Source: Nevskia sp964451925 (lineage in GTDB: Bacteria > Pseudomonadota > Gammaproteobacteria > Nevskiales > Nevskiaceae). Taken from it: a DNA stretch of 64,000 nt. Below, one piece after another: positions 44,713 to 55,879 of this stretch (its first letter is position 1; every line of letters begins with the position of its first letter). A model generated the notes under the pieces. The model searched no databases. It saw only the letters and a program-made list of their open reading frames with translations, and was not told the origin of the DNA. Location: the NCBI GenBank assembly GCA_964451925.1, contig CAYVKA010000015.1, positions 25,221-89,220 on the forward strand. The letters run 5' to 3'. The position numbers and the translations under genes were made by a program.

Positions 44713-47700
44713 CTACATCCCGCCTGCCACCGCCCTTGTCTCGCCAGTCAGCCGCCGCAACGGCGCCTCCCCATAACGCCGGAACAGCAGCGGCGTGACG
44801 AAGCTGTCCAGCAGGGTGCCGCTGATCAGGCCGCCGAAAATCACCAGCGCCACCGGGTGCAGGATCTCCTTGCCCGGCGCATCGGCCGAGCCGAGCAGCG
44901 GCAGCAGCGCGGCGGCGGCGATCAGCGCGGTCATCAGCACCGGCGTCAGGCGCTCAGCGGAGCCGCGCAAGACCAGCGCGTCGCCGAACGGCTCGCCCTC
45001 GCGCGCCAGCTGCAGGTAGCGGCTCAGCTTGAGGATGCCGTTGCGCGCGGCGATGCCGGCCAGGGCGACGAAGCCGACCAGGCTGGCCACCGACAGCGGC
45101 GTATGCGTCAGCGCCAGCGCGGCGATGCCGCCGATCATCGCCAGCGGCACATTGCCGAGGATGATCAGGGCGAAGCCCAGCGAGCGGTAGCGCGCATGGA
45201 GCAAGGCCAGCATCAGCAGCAGCGACAGCAGCGCCAGGCCGCCGATGCGCCGCGCCGCCGCGGCCTGGGCTTCGGACTCGCCTTCGACGCGCATCTCGTA
45301 GCCCTGCGGCAGGCTCAGCTGCGCCAGGCGCTCGCGCGCCGCCCGCACCGCCCGGTCGAAGCGACCGCTGCCGGCATAGGCGGACACCGCGACACGGCGG
45401 CGCAGGTTCTCGCGCAGGATCTGCCCCGGCCCGCTGGCGCTGTCGATGCTGCCGAGCCAGCGCAGCGGCACCGCGCCCGCCGGCGTATCCAGCGGGATGT
45501 CGCCGATGGTGGCGGGATCGAGCGCATCCTGCGGCAGGCGCACCACCAGGTCGAAGCGGCGCTCGCCTTCGACGATGCGCGACACGGTGGCGCCCACGGT
45601 CAGCTCGCCCAGCGCCTCCTGCGCGCGCGGCGGCGATACGCCGTACTGCGCAGCGCGGCGCGCGTCGACCTGCACTCTGAGCTGCGGCGTATCCGCCTGC
45701 GGCTCGGCCTGCACGTCGGCGAGGCCGGGTATGCCGCGCAACGCCTGCACCGCCTGTTGCGCCAGGCGGCGCAACTGATCGAGATCGTCGCCGTAGAACT
45801 TCACCGCCAGCGGCGCGCGCACGCCGGACAGCAGGTGATCCAGCCGGTGCGAGATCGGCTGGCCGAAGACCGGCGTGGCCGGCAGCACCGACAGCCGCGC
45901 GCGCAGGTCGGCGATCACCTCGGCGCGCGGCCGGCCGCCGGGCCGCAGCGCGATGTCCAGCTCCGAATAGTGCAGGCCCTCGGCGTGCTCGTCCTGCTCG
46001 GCGCGGCCGGTGCGGCGGCCCACGCTCGCCACCTCCGGCAGCGCCAGGATCAGCCGCTCCGCCGCGGCGCTGACCTCGTTTGAAGCATCCAGCGACACGC
46101 CGGGACGCAGCAGCAGGTTGAGGGTCAGCGTGCGCTCGTTGAAGTCCGGCAGGAAAGCGCGCGGCAGCTGCCAGGCAGCAGGCACGGCCGCGGCGAGCAG
46201 CAGGGCGGTCAGCAGCAGCGACCGGCGCGGCGCATTCAGCACGGCTTGCAGGGCGTGGACATAGCGCGTCTTCAGGCCCTGCAGCCAGGCGCGCTCCCGC
46301 GGCGCCGCGGCCTGGCGCGCGAAGGCGAAGCTGCTCAGCGCCGGCGTCAGCGTCACCGCCACCGCCAGGCTGGCCAGGATGGCGGCGATATAAGCCACGC
46401 CCAGAGGGGCGAACAGGCGCCCTTCCACACCCTCCAGCGCAAACAGCGGCAGAAAGGCCAGCACGATCAGCAGGGTGGCGTAGAGGATGCCGGAGCGCAC
46501 CTCGACCGTGGCGCTGGCGATGACGCCGGCTGCCGGCAGCGGTTGCGGCAGCCGCGCGTTCTCGCGCAGGCGGCGGATCACGTTCTCCACCCCGACCACC
46601 GCGTCATCCACCAGCTCGCCGATGGCGATGGCCAGCCCCCCCAGGGTCATGGTGTTGACCGACAGCCCGAACAGGCCCAGGGCCAGGATGGCCGCGGCAA
46701 GGCTCAGCGGGATCGCCGCCAGCGACACCAGCGTGGCGCGTCCGCCGGCCAGGAACAGGAGCAGGGTCAGCGCCACGATCAGCGCGCCGTGCAGCAGCGC
46801 CTGCCGCACGTTGGCGATCGACTCCTCGATGAAATCGGCCTGGCGGAACACGTTCACCGCCTGCACATCGTCGGGCAGCAGACGCCCTTCATGCTGCGCG
46901 AAGACTTGTTCCACCGCCTGCGTCAGCTTCAACGTGTCCACGCCCGGCTGCTTCTGCACCGACAGGATCACCGCCGGCCTGCCGTTGAAGCCGGCATCGC
47001 CGCGATTGAGCCGCGAGCCGACCGCCAGCTGCGCCACCTGCCCCAGCCGGATCGAACCGTTGCCGCGCCAGGCCACCGCCGCCTGCGCCAGATCCTCCAG
47101 CCGGAACGGCCGGCCGATGCCGCGGATGGCGTACTCGCTGCCGCCGGCGATGGCGACCCCGGCGCCGCTGTTGTTGCCGAAGCCGCGCGCCGCCTCGTTG
47201 ATCTGCGCCAGGCTGACGCCGTTGAGGCGCATGCGCTGCGCATCGGGATGGATCTCGTACTGCCTGACCTCGCCGCCAATGGCCAGCACCTGCGCCACGC
47301 CGGGCAAGGCCAGCAGCTTGGGGCGCAGGCTCCAGTCGGCCAGCTCGCGCAGGCGCTGCGGGCTGGTGTCGCCGTTGCGCGACTGCAGCGACACCAGCAG
47401 GATCTCGCCCATCAGCGAGGTGAGCGGGCCGATGCGCGGCTCGGCGATCGGCGCCAGCTGCGAGCGGATGGCGTCGATGCGCTCGGCCACCAGCTGGCGG
47501 TCGCGCCAGGGATCGCTGTTCCAGCCGAACTCGGCGTAGACCACCGACAGTCCGGGGCTGGTGACCGAGCGCAGCCGAGCCACGTCCTGCAGACCGCTCA
47601 ACGCGGTCTCGACCGGAAAGGTGACCAGGCTCTCCACGTCCTCCGGCGCGAGGCCCGGGCTTTCGGCCTGCACCATCACCATCGGCCGCGTCAGGTCCGG

Positions 47701-47817
47701 CAGCACGTCCACCGGCAACTCGCGCGCGGCACGCACGCCCAGCAGCAGCAGGGCCAGCGCGGCGGCGAGCACCAGCGCGCGTCCGCGCAGGCTGGCTTCA
47801 ACGATACGGGCGAACAT
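44713..47817 (-). CDS. Heavy-metal RND efflux pump (CusA/CzcA type)
   Basis: 1034-aa inner-membrane proton-driven pump with two halves, each with one plus five helices and a large periplasmic loop. Visible: VDVLPDLTRPMVMV after helix 1, the proton-relay aspartates in GELVDDAVVGVENV, GEILLVSLQ, and GNVPLAMIGGIAAL in the second half. Length and motifs match the heavy-metal subgroup; copper is favoured by the co-transcribed MbnP/MbnH genes but zinc, silver or another substrate is possible. Its ATG shares one base with the preceding stop. No outer-membrane channel gene is nearby; adaptors are 5 kb downstream. Confidence 0.9.
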   Translation of the reverse strand: MFARIVEASLRGRALVLAAALALLLLGVRAARELPVDVLPDLTRPMVMVQAESPGLAPEDVESLVTFPVETALSGLQDVARLRSVTSPGLSVVYAEFGWNSDPWRDRQLVAERIDAIRSQLAPIAEPRIGPLTSLMGEILLVSLQSRNGDTSPQRLRELADWSLRPKLLALPGVAQVLAIGGEVRQYEIHPDAQRMRLNGVSLAQINEAARGFGNNSGAGVAIAGGSEYAIRGIGRPFRLEDLAQAAVAWRGNGSIRLGQVAQLAVGSRLNRGDAGFNGRPAVILSVQKQPGVDTLKLTQAVEQVFAQHEGRLLPDDVQAVNVFRQADFIEESIANVRQALLHGALIVALTLLLFLAGGRATLVSLAAIPLSLAAAILALGLFGLSVNTMTLGGLAIAIGELVDDAVVGVENVIRRLRENARLPQPLPAAGVIASATVEVRSGILYATLLIVLAFLPLFALEGVEGRLFAPLGVAYIAAILASLAVAVTLTPALSSFAFARQAAAPRERAWLQGLKTRYVHALQAVLNAPRRSLLLTALLLAAAVPAAWQLPRAFLPDFNERTLTLNLLLRPGVSLDASNEVSAAAERLILALPEVASVGRRTGRAEQDEHAEGLHYSELDIALRPGGRPRAEVIADLRARLSVLPATPVFGQPISHRLDHLLSGVRAPLAVKFYGDDLDQLRRLAQQAVQALRGIPGLADVQAEPQADTPQLRVQVDARRAAQYGVSPPRAQEALGELTVGATVSRIVEGERRFDLVVRLPQDALDPATIGDIPLDTPAGAVPLRWLGSIDSASGPGQILRENLRRRVAVSAYAGSGRFDRAVRAARERLAQLSLPQGYEMRVEGESEAQAAAARRIGGLALLSLLLMLALLHARYRSLGFALIILGNVPLAMIGGIAALALTHTPLSVASLVGFVALAGIAARNGILKLSRYLQLAREGEPFGDALVLRGSAERLTPVLMTALIAAAALLPLLGSADAPGKEILHPVALVIFGGLISGTLLDSFVTPLLFRRYGEAPLRRLTGETRAVAGGM

Positions 47818-48416
47818 CAGGCGGCGCCGAGCCTCCGCGCGCCGCGTCCCCGCCGGCGGCGCCACAGCAGCCCGGCGGCGCCGGCGGCGAACAGCACGGC
47901 GATCAAGGCAACGACGACGCGCGGCGTGACCGGCAGCGCCGCTTCAGCCGGCGCAGCAGCATGCTGTTCGGCCGCCGGCGGCAGCGGCGCCTGGAGATGG
48001 GCGTCGATACCGGCCCCGTGCACGTCGATCTGCAGCGGCGCGCCCGGATGGCCGTCGAGCAGGTCGCCGGCAACGCGGTAGACACCCTCGCCGCTGGCCG
48101 CCGCCTGCAGGGTCAGGGTGTCGCTGCGCACGGCGACCTGCAGGCCGTTGAGGGGCGCGTTGCTGGCGTAGTCGTCGAGATACAGCAACAGGTCGCGGCC
48201 CTCGCGCTGCGCCACCAGCTCGATCTGCGGCGTATCGAGTGTGCTGCGCGGTGCCGGCGGTGCCTGGACCGCCGCCGCGCTGTCGGCATCCGGCTGCGCC
48301 TCATGATGGCCCTCATGCGCCAGCGCGGCGCCGCACCAGCCGCACAGTGAAGCGGCCAGCAGGCCGGTAAGCAGGAGGCTGCGCAGGTTCATGGTCATCG
48401 GGGGCATCAGGGGCAT
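47817..48416 (-). CDS. Periplasmic His-rich protein with C-terminal membrane anchor
   Basis: 199-aa protein. The signal (TGLLAASLCGWCGAALA) leaves a mature start HEGHHEAQPDAD, a likely metal site. A beta-sandwich-like middle (LNGLQVAVRSDTLTLQ, GVYRVAGDLLDG) is followed by a C-terminal helix (VVVALIAVLFAAGAAGLLW) and a basic tail RRRRGRGARR in the cytoplasm. Four clustered ATGs at 48416-48392 leave the exact start open. It sits between the MbnH-type gene and the pump gene, so it may present metal to the pump. No named family recognised. Confidence 0.75.
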   Translation of the reverse strand: MPLMPPMTMNLRSLLLTGLLAASLCGWCGAALAHEGHHEAQPDADSAAAVQAPPAPRSTLDTPQIELVAQREGRDLLLYLDDYASNAPLNGLQVAVRSDTLTLQAAASGEGVYRVAGDLLDGHPGAPLQIDVHGAGIDAHLQAPLPPAAEQHAAAPAEAALPVTPRVVVALIAVLFAAGAAGLLWRRRRGRGARRLGAA

Positions 48417-48428
48417 CGGCGGCCTGGG

Positions 48429-49487
48429 TCACTCACGGGGCTGGGCGAAGCGCGGGTCGTGGATGAAGCTTTCGTCGGTGAGCGTGTCGAGAAAGGCCAG
48501 CAGCGCCTGGCGCTGCGCGGCATCGAGCGCAATGCCTTGCGCCAGCAGCGGATCGAGCGTCGGCGAGGCCTGGATGCCGCCGGCGTAGTGGTCGATCACC
48601 TGCTGCAGGCTGTCGTAACGGCCGTCGTGCATATAGGGCGCGGTGACGGCGACATTGCGCAATGAGGGCACGCGGAAGCGGCCCTGGTCCTCGCTGCGGC
48701 CGCTGATCACGGCGCGGCCGCTGTCGTGGGGCACGGCGTCGAGGCCGTTGTTGCGATAGCTGAAGTCGCTGAACAGCGGCTCGCGGTGGCAGGCCGCGCA
48801 ATGCTGGCGGAACAGGTCCAACCCGGCGCGCTCCTGCGCGCTGAACGCCTCGTGCCCCTGCACATAGCGGTCATAACGCGAGCCGGCCGAAACCAGCGTG
48901 CCGGTGAACTGCGCCAGCGCGTGCAGCAGGCGCTGCGAATCCACGCCGGGCGAGCCGAACGCCTCGGCGAACCGCCGCGGGTAGCCGGCGTCGCGGCGCA
49001 GCTTGTCCACCGCCAGCTCCAGGCTGCCGCCCATCTCCACCGGGTTGCTCATCGGCGCCACCGGCTGCAGTTCCAGGTGGTGCACCGATCCGTCCCACAT
49101 CAGCTCCGGCTGCCAGGCCAGGTTGAACAGAGCCGGTGTGTTGCGCTTGCCGTTGACGCCGCCGATGCCGTGGCTGACGCGATGGTCGAGGTGGGCGAAG
49201 GCGGCGAACTGCTGATGGCAGCTGCCGCAGGACACGCTGCCGTCGCGCGACAGGATGGGGTCGTAGAACAACCGCCGTCCGAGGGCGAAGCCGGCCGAGG
49301 TGACCGGGTTGCCGTCAAAGGCATAGCGCGGCGCCGGCCAGCCGGGCGGCACGTACGGTTGCGGCGTGTCATGGGCCGCCAGGGCGGCGCGCGTCCAGGG
49401 CAACGCCGCCAGCACCGCGACGGCCGCCGCAAGCAGCGGCAGCGCTGTCAGCAAGCGTCTGGATCGCTTCACGGGCGCTGCATTCAC
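48429..49487 (-). CDS. Di-haem cytochrome c peroxidase family protein (MbnH/MauG type)
   Basis: 352-aa exported protein with two haem c sites, CGSCH (residues 87-91) and CAACH (230-234), as in the cytochrome c peroxidase/MauG family. A long hydrophobic N-terminal segment (LPLLAAAVAVLAALPW) acts as signal or anchor. The GTG start at 49487 overlaps the stop of the MbnP-type gene by four bases (GTGA). MbnH, the closest functional analogue by context, oxidises a tryptophan of MbnP to kynurenine to create a copper site. This reaction is inferred here from gene pairing. Confidence 0.85.
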   Translation of the reverse strand: MNAAPVKRSRRLLTALPLLAAAVAVLAALPWTRAALAAHDTPQPYVPPGWPAPRYAFDGNPVTSAGFALGRRLFYDPILSRDGSVSCGSCHQQFAAFAHLDHRVSHGIGGVNGKRNTPALFNLAWQPELMWDGSVHHLELQPVAPMSNPVEMGGSLELAVDKLRRDAGYPRRFAEAFGSPGVDSQRLLHALAQFTGTLVSAGSRYDRYVQGHEAFSAQERAGLDLFRQHCAACHREPLFSDFSYRNNGLDAVPHDSGRAVISGRSEDQGRFRVPSLRNVAVTAPYMHDGRYDSLQQVIDHYAGGIQASPTLDPLLAQGIALDAAQRQALLAFLDTLTDESFIHDPRFAQPRE

Positions 49488-50290
49488 TGGCCCTGCGCAG
49501 GCGCCAGAGCCAGCGCCGCCCTGGGCAGCTTGTGCACATGGTCGATGCGGAACAGGCCGGCGCTGTTGTCCGCCACTTCCGCCGCGGCCGCCGGCTCCAT
49601 CGCCGAAGGCAGCGCCGCCGGACGCAGCACGTGGGCGCCGTCGAACAGCCGCGCCAGGTCGGCGTGCAGGTGCAGCTCGGCGCTGTCCTCGGCGGTGATC
49701 TGCAGCGGCGCCTGGAATTGCAGGAACACGCTGCGCGCCGGCGCGCCGCCGCCGACATGCCAGGTCAGCGTATGGCCGTCGGCGCTGGACTGCGGCGAAT
49801 GCCCTTCGAACTGGAAGTAGATATAGCCGGTGTTCCAGGTCCAGAACATGCCGCGCGCCGGATCGAGCGTTCCGGTCTGGGCGCCGGCGCTGTTGCGCGC
49901 CGCGTCGACACCGACCAGAAATTCGATTCCGCTATAGGTACCCGGCGGCAGCGGCCCGATCTGAAACTGCCGGGAGGCGGCGTCCGCCTCGTCCACCAGG
50001 AAATAGCCGCGGCTGCTGTCGGCAGCCTGCGGATTGACCACCCAGCCACCGTCGGCGCGGCGCAGGCGGAAGTTGCTGAGGTAGTAGCGCAGCCGCTCGG
50101 CGCTCCAGTCGTCGCCGGCGGCGGTCCGGTAGCTGTCGCCAAGCTGCAGCGACGCTTCGCCCACCACGTGACTGATCTCGATGCGCAGCGGCAGGCCGGC
50201 CGGTGCCGCGCCGTGGCCGCAGCCGCCGAGCAGCAGCAACAGCCACGCGGCGGCGAGCCGCCGCGCCGCCGCATTGATCCCGTTGTTCAT
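49484..50290 (-). CDS. MbnP-family copper-binding lipoprotein
   Basis: 268-aa lipoprotein with lipobox LLGGC (Cys24). The domain carries the family core LRYYLSNFRLRRADGGW, GPLPPGTYSGIEFLVGVD and GMFWTWNTGYIYFQFEGHS; Trp150 or Trp152 lies where MbnP carries the tryptophan converted to kynurenine. The C-terminus has LHLHADLARLFDG and IDHVHKLP, further possible copper ligands. It is the first gene of the MbnP-MbnH-His protein-RND operon. Periplasmic Cu(I) binding is the family function; regulation is not visible. Confidence 0.87.
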   Translation of the reverse strand: MNNGINAAARRLAAAWLLLLLGGCGHGAAPAGLPLRIEISHVVGEASLQLGDSYRTAAGDDWSAERLRYYLSNFRLRRADGGWVVNPQAADSSRGYFLVDEADAASRQFQIGPLPPGTYSGIEFLVGVDAARNSAGAQTGTLDPARGMFWTWNTGYIYFQFEGHSPQSSADGHTLTWHVGGGAPARSVFLQFQAPLQITAEDSAELHLHADLARLFDGAHVLRPAALPSAMEPAAAAEVADNSAGLFRIDHVHKLPRAALALAPAQGQ

Positions 50291-50695
50291 CTTGTCCGTT
50301 CCTGAGCCGATCCCGCGATCTGCGCGCGGGCCGCCATCATAGGTTTGGGCGCCGCGCGGCAGACACCGGTTTTCGAGATCGAATCGCGCTATTCATAGAT
50401 GGAATACGCAGCGTCGCGCCGGCCGCGGACGCATCAGGCGGCGATGGCGATAGAACCACCGGTATGCGGCGACGCGGCGGCAGCGCGCCGCCGCCGCCGC
50501 GAAAACATCCGCCGGCGCTGTCGATCCGGGCAGGCCGCGGACGCGCGGCGACGGCCGGTGACCGCCGGTACACGGCCCGCGCGGCGGCGCGGATGCGCGG
50601 GCCACGGCAGCGCCGTTATAAGCATAGACGCGCACGGCATTTTTTGCGGCGGCCCGGTCTGGGTTATTACATGCCCCGGTCACAGGGAGAGGCCC
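50291..50695. other. Divergent promoter region without genes
   Basis: 405 bp of GC-rich DNA between the MbnP-type gene and a + strand gene. I see no convincing protein gene, terminator or recognised operator; ATTCATAGATGGAATAC around 50391-50407 is a weak imperfect palindrome. The GGGAGAGG ribosome site of the next gene is at its right end. Confidence 0.4.
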
Positions 50696-51502
50696 ATGCA
50701 CAGTGGGTTTGCCATTCGCTCGGGAAGTCACGGAGTGTCGATCAGGAATCAAGCTGCCGGCACGCGGCCGGCCCAAGCCGCGCTGCGCCTGCAGATCGTG
50801 GACCGCAACTTCGCCTTCCGCGACTGCAACTATTCGCTGTATCCGTCCTGGCTGGCGTATCCCTGGGCCAACGCCCACGTGGTGATCCGTGGCACGCGGC
50901 CGTGGTCGCTGGACCGCTGCGACCGCACCGCGTCGCGCGGCGAGGCCGCGGCGACGAGCGCGATGCTGGAAGCCTCCACCCGCTACAGCGAAGGGCTCGA
51001 TGCGCCGGGCGTCGCCGCCGCGCTGCGCGAGTTCGCCGAGTCGGCGCCGCGCCCGGCGCGCGCGCTGCTCAATCTCAATACCGGCGCCGGCGTGCGCCGG
51101 GTCAGCGGCCAGCTCGCAGTGCTCGGCTGCCGCATCGCCTCGGTCAGCAGGAGCGGCGAGCTGAGCACGCTGGGCGGGCTGGAATTCGACCCGCCGCTGC
51201 GCACCGAGCCGGGCGGGCCGGCGCGCACCGACGGCCTGCGCGTGCGCCACCGCATCCTCATCGCGCCGGGCACGCGGGTGCTGCTGGCCTTGCCGCTGGC
51301 GCTGGCCGAGGCGGCGCGCAAACGGCCGCGGCCCGGGCAGCGCGTGGAGCAGGTGGACCTGCTGCCCTCGGTGTTCACCGACAGCACCACGTTCCGCGCG
51401 CTGTGGCCGGACGGCCCGCAGCCGCTGCTGGGCCAGCGATACGAGCTGGGCTTCGGCCAGCGCGACGGCACCGCGGCCCTGATGGCCGATCCGGCCGGCT
51501 GA
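50696..51502 (+). CDS. Hypothetical cytoplasmic protein
   Basis: 268-aa protein; ATG 50696 has GGGAGAGG just upstream. No signal peptide or transmembrane helix. It contains NYSLYPSWLAYPWANAHVVIRG, a Ser/Thr/Ala helical part (about 85-125), and an Arg-rich C-terminal half. I recognise no family. It stands alone, 124 bp before the acyl-CoA dehydrogenase gene. Coding is supported by codon pattern and the ribosome site. Confidence 0.6.
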   Translation: MHSGFAIRSGSHGVSIRNQAAGTRPAQAALRLQIVDRNFAFRDCNYSLYPSWLAYPWANAHVVIRGTRPWSLDRCDRTASRGEAAATSAMLEASTRYSEGLDAPGVAAALREFAESAPRPARALLNLNTGAGVRRVSGQLAVLGCRIASVSRSGELSTLGGLEFDPPLRTEPGGPARTDGLRVRHRILIAPGTRVLLALPLALAEAARKRPRPGQRVEQVDLLPSVFTDSTTFRALWPDGPQPLLGQRYELGFGQRDGTAALMADPAG

Positions 51503-51626
51503 ACCCAGGCGGCAGCGCGGGGCGGCGCAACAAGACGGATTACCACTCGTCTGCGCGGATCAGGCGCTGCGCGATAAAATCGGACAATCTCCGGTTTATC
51601 CACTGACGTCCCAGGCCTTTGATCCT

Positions 51627-52802
51627 ATGAGCTCCGCACCNNNNNNNNNNCCCACCCGCCCCTACGTCTCGCCCTGGATGGACGAGGATCTCGCCATGTT
51701 CCGCGACGCGGTATCGCGCTTCGTCGAAGCCGAGATGGTTCCGCACGACGAGGAGTGGCGCCACCAGAAGCACGTCGGCCACGACATCTGGCGCAAGGCC
51801 GGCGCGCAGGGCCTGCTGTGCACCGACATCCCGGCCGAGTACGGCGGCGCCGGCGGCGATTTCCGCCACGAGGCGGTGGTATACGAGGAAACGCAGCGCC
51901 GCGGCCTGTCCGGCTTCGGCCAGGGGGTGCACAGCATCTGCGCCCACTACATCCTCAACCACGGCACCGAGGAGCAAAAGCAGCGCTTCCTGCCGCGCAT
52001 GGCGCGCGGCGAGCTGGTCGGCGCCATCGCCATGACCGAGCCCGGCGCCGGCTCCGACCTGCAGGGCGTGCGCACCAAGGCGGTGAAGGACGGCGACGAC
52101 TACGTCATCAACGGCTCCAAGATCTTCATCACCAACGGCTACCTGGCCGAGATCATGATCGTGGTGACCAAGACCGACCCGGCGCAGGGCGCCAAGGGCA
52201 CCTCGATCTTCCTGGTGGAAACGCCGGGGCTGAAGGGCTACCGCGTCGGCCGCATCCTCGACAAGATGGGCATGAAAGCGCAGGACACCTCCGAGCTGTT
52301 CTTCGAGGACGTGCGCGTGCCCGCCGCCAACCTGCTCGGCGGCCGCGAGGGCCAGGGCTTCTACCAGCTGATGTCCGACCTGCCCTACGAGCGCCTGATC
52401 GTGGCGCTGGGCGGTGTCGCCGCGATGGAGGGCGGACTGGACGCGACCAAGCAGTACGTGCGCGAGCGCAAGGCCTTCGGCAAGACCGTCGCCGAGTTCC
52501 AGAACACCAAGTTCAAGCTGGCCGAGATCGCCACCCACACGCGCATCGCCCGCGTCTTCATCGACCGCTGCATCCAGGACCACCTGGAAGGCAGGCTCGA
52601 CACCGCCACCGCCTCGATGGCCAAGTACTGGATCACCGACACGCAGCAGCAGATGCTGGACGAATGCGTGCAGCTGCACGGCGGCTACGGCTACATGAAC
52701 GAGTACCTGGTGACGCGCATGTTCGCCGACGCGCGCGTGCAGCGCATCTACGGCGGCACCAACGAGATCATGAAGGAACTGATCTCGCGCTCGCTGAGCT
52801 GA
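51627..52802 (+). CDS. Acyl-CoA dehydrogenase (interrupted by an N gap near the start)
   Basis: FAD-dependent enzyme introducing a double bond into acyl-CoA, about 391 aa. The FAD/substrate motif AIAMTEPGAGSDLQG and the C-terminal IYGGTNEIMKELI are standard. The position of the MCAD catalytic Glu in the C-terminal motif is Gly here; Glu255 in DLPYERLIVA occupies the place used by isovaleryl- and long-chain enzymes, so that class is likely. Residues 5-8 are undetermined because of ten N at 51641-51650; if the gap length is nominal, the true start may differ. Confidence 0.9.
   Translation: MSSAXXXXPTRPYVSPWMDEDLAMFRDAVSRFVEAEMVPHDEEWRHQKHVGHDIWRKAGAQGLLCTDIPAEYGGAGGDFRHEAVVYEETQRRGLSGFGQGVHSICAHYILNHGTEEQKQRFLPRMARGELVGAIAMTEPGAGSDLQGVRTKAVKDGDDYVINGSKIFITNGYLAEIMIVVTKTDPAQGAKGTSIFLVETPGLKGYRVGRILDKMGMKAQDTSELFFEDVRVPAANLLGGREGQGFYQLMSDLPYERLIVALGGVAAMEGGLDATKQYVRERKAFGKTVAEFQNTKFKLAEIATHTRIARVFIDRCIQDHLEGRLDTATASMAKYWITDTQQQMLDECVQLHGGYGYMNEYLVTRMFADARVQRIYGGTNEIMKELISRSLS
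51641..51650. other. Assembly gap (10 N)
   Basis: Ten undetermined bases inside the 5' end of the acyl-CoA dehydrogenase gene. A fixed run of ten N often marks a contig joint of unknown size, so linkage of the two sides is less certain than elsewhere. Confidence 0.98.
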
Positions 52803-52839
52803 CGCGCTCGCGGCGGCCGCCGTCGATGGCGGCCGCCGC

Positions 52840-55530
<2,691 letters not shown>

Positions 55531-55879
55531 GACGCCTCCTTTGATCCACACAGCCGCGCGCGCGGCAACAGGCGCCGCCCGCGCCGCTCCGCCATGGCCC
55601 GAATCACGCCGCAGGGAAGCGGACGCCATTCCGGCTGAACGGTAGTAAATGATCCCCCGATCGGTATGGGCCCTACCCATTCGGGTCGGGCTGCGACAAC
55701 CACGCCCATCCTACTCTGCCCCGGCGAGGAGAACAGAACCGGCGAACGCAAACCCGCCCGCGGCAACGCGGGCCGGAGGAGTGCTGCCAGCCGGTCGGAT
55801 CAACAACGCCCGCAGAACAAAGCATTGCTGGCTCGGGGACCGCGTCAAGCGAAGCCTGGCAATCAACTATGGGTGAACA
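55531..55879. other. Divergent region with a structured leader
   Basis: 349 bp without a gene between the kinase and DUF1302 gene 3. A hairpin GCCCGCG-GCAA-CGCGGGC (55756-55773) with a GNRA tetraloop lies inside a possible ACCGGC/GCCGGT outer stem. It could be part of a regulatory 5' leader of the DUF1302 gene; it does not fit c-di-GMP or cobalamin riboswitches on inspection. Confidence 0.4.

Noticed and set aside
55690..55879. Possible c-di-GMP or cobalamin riboswitch upstream of DUF1302 gene 3
   Set aside because: The conserved core segments and receptor of those classes are absent; only a GNRA-capped stem is present.
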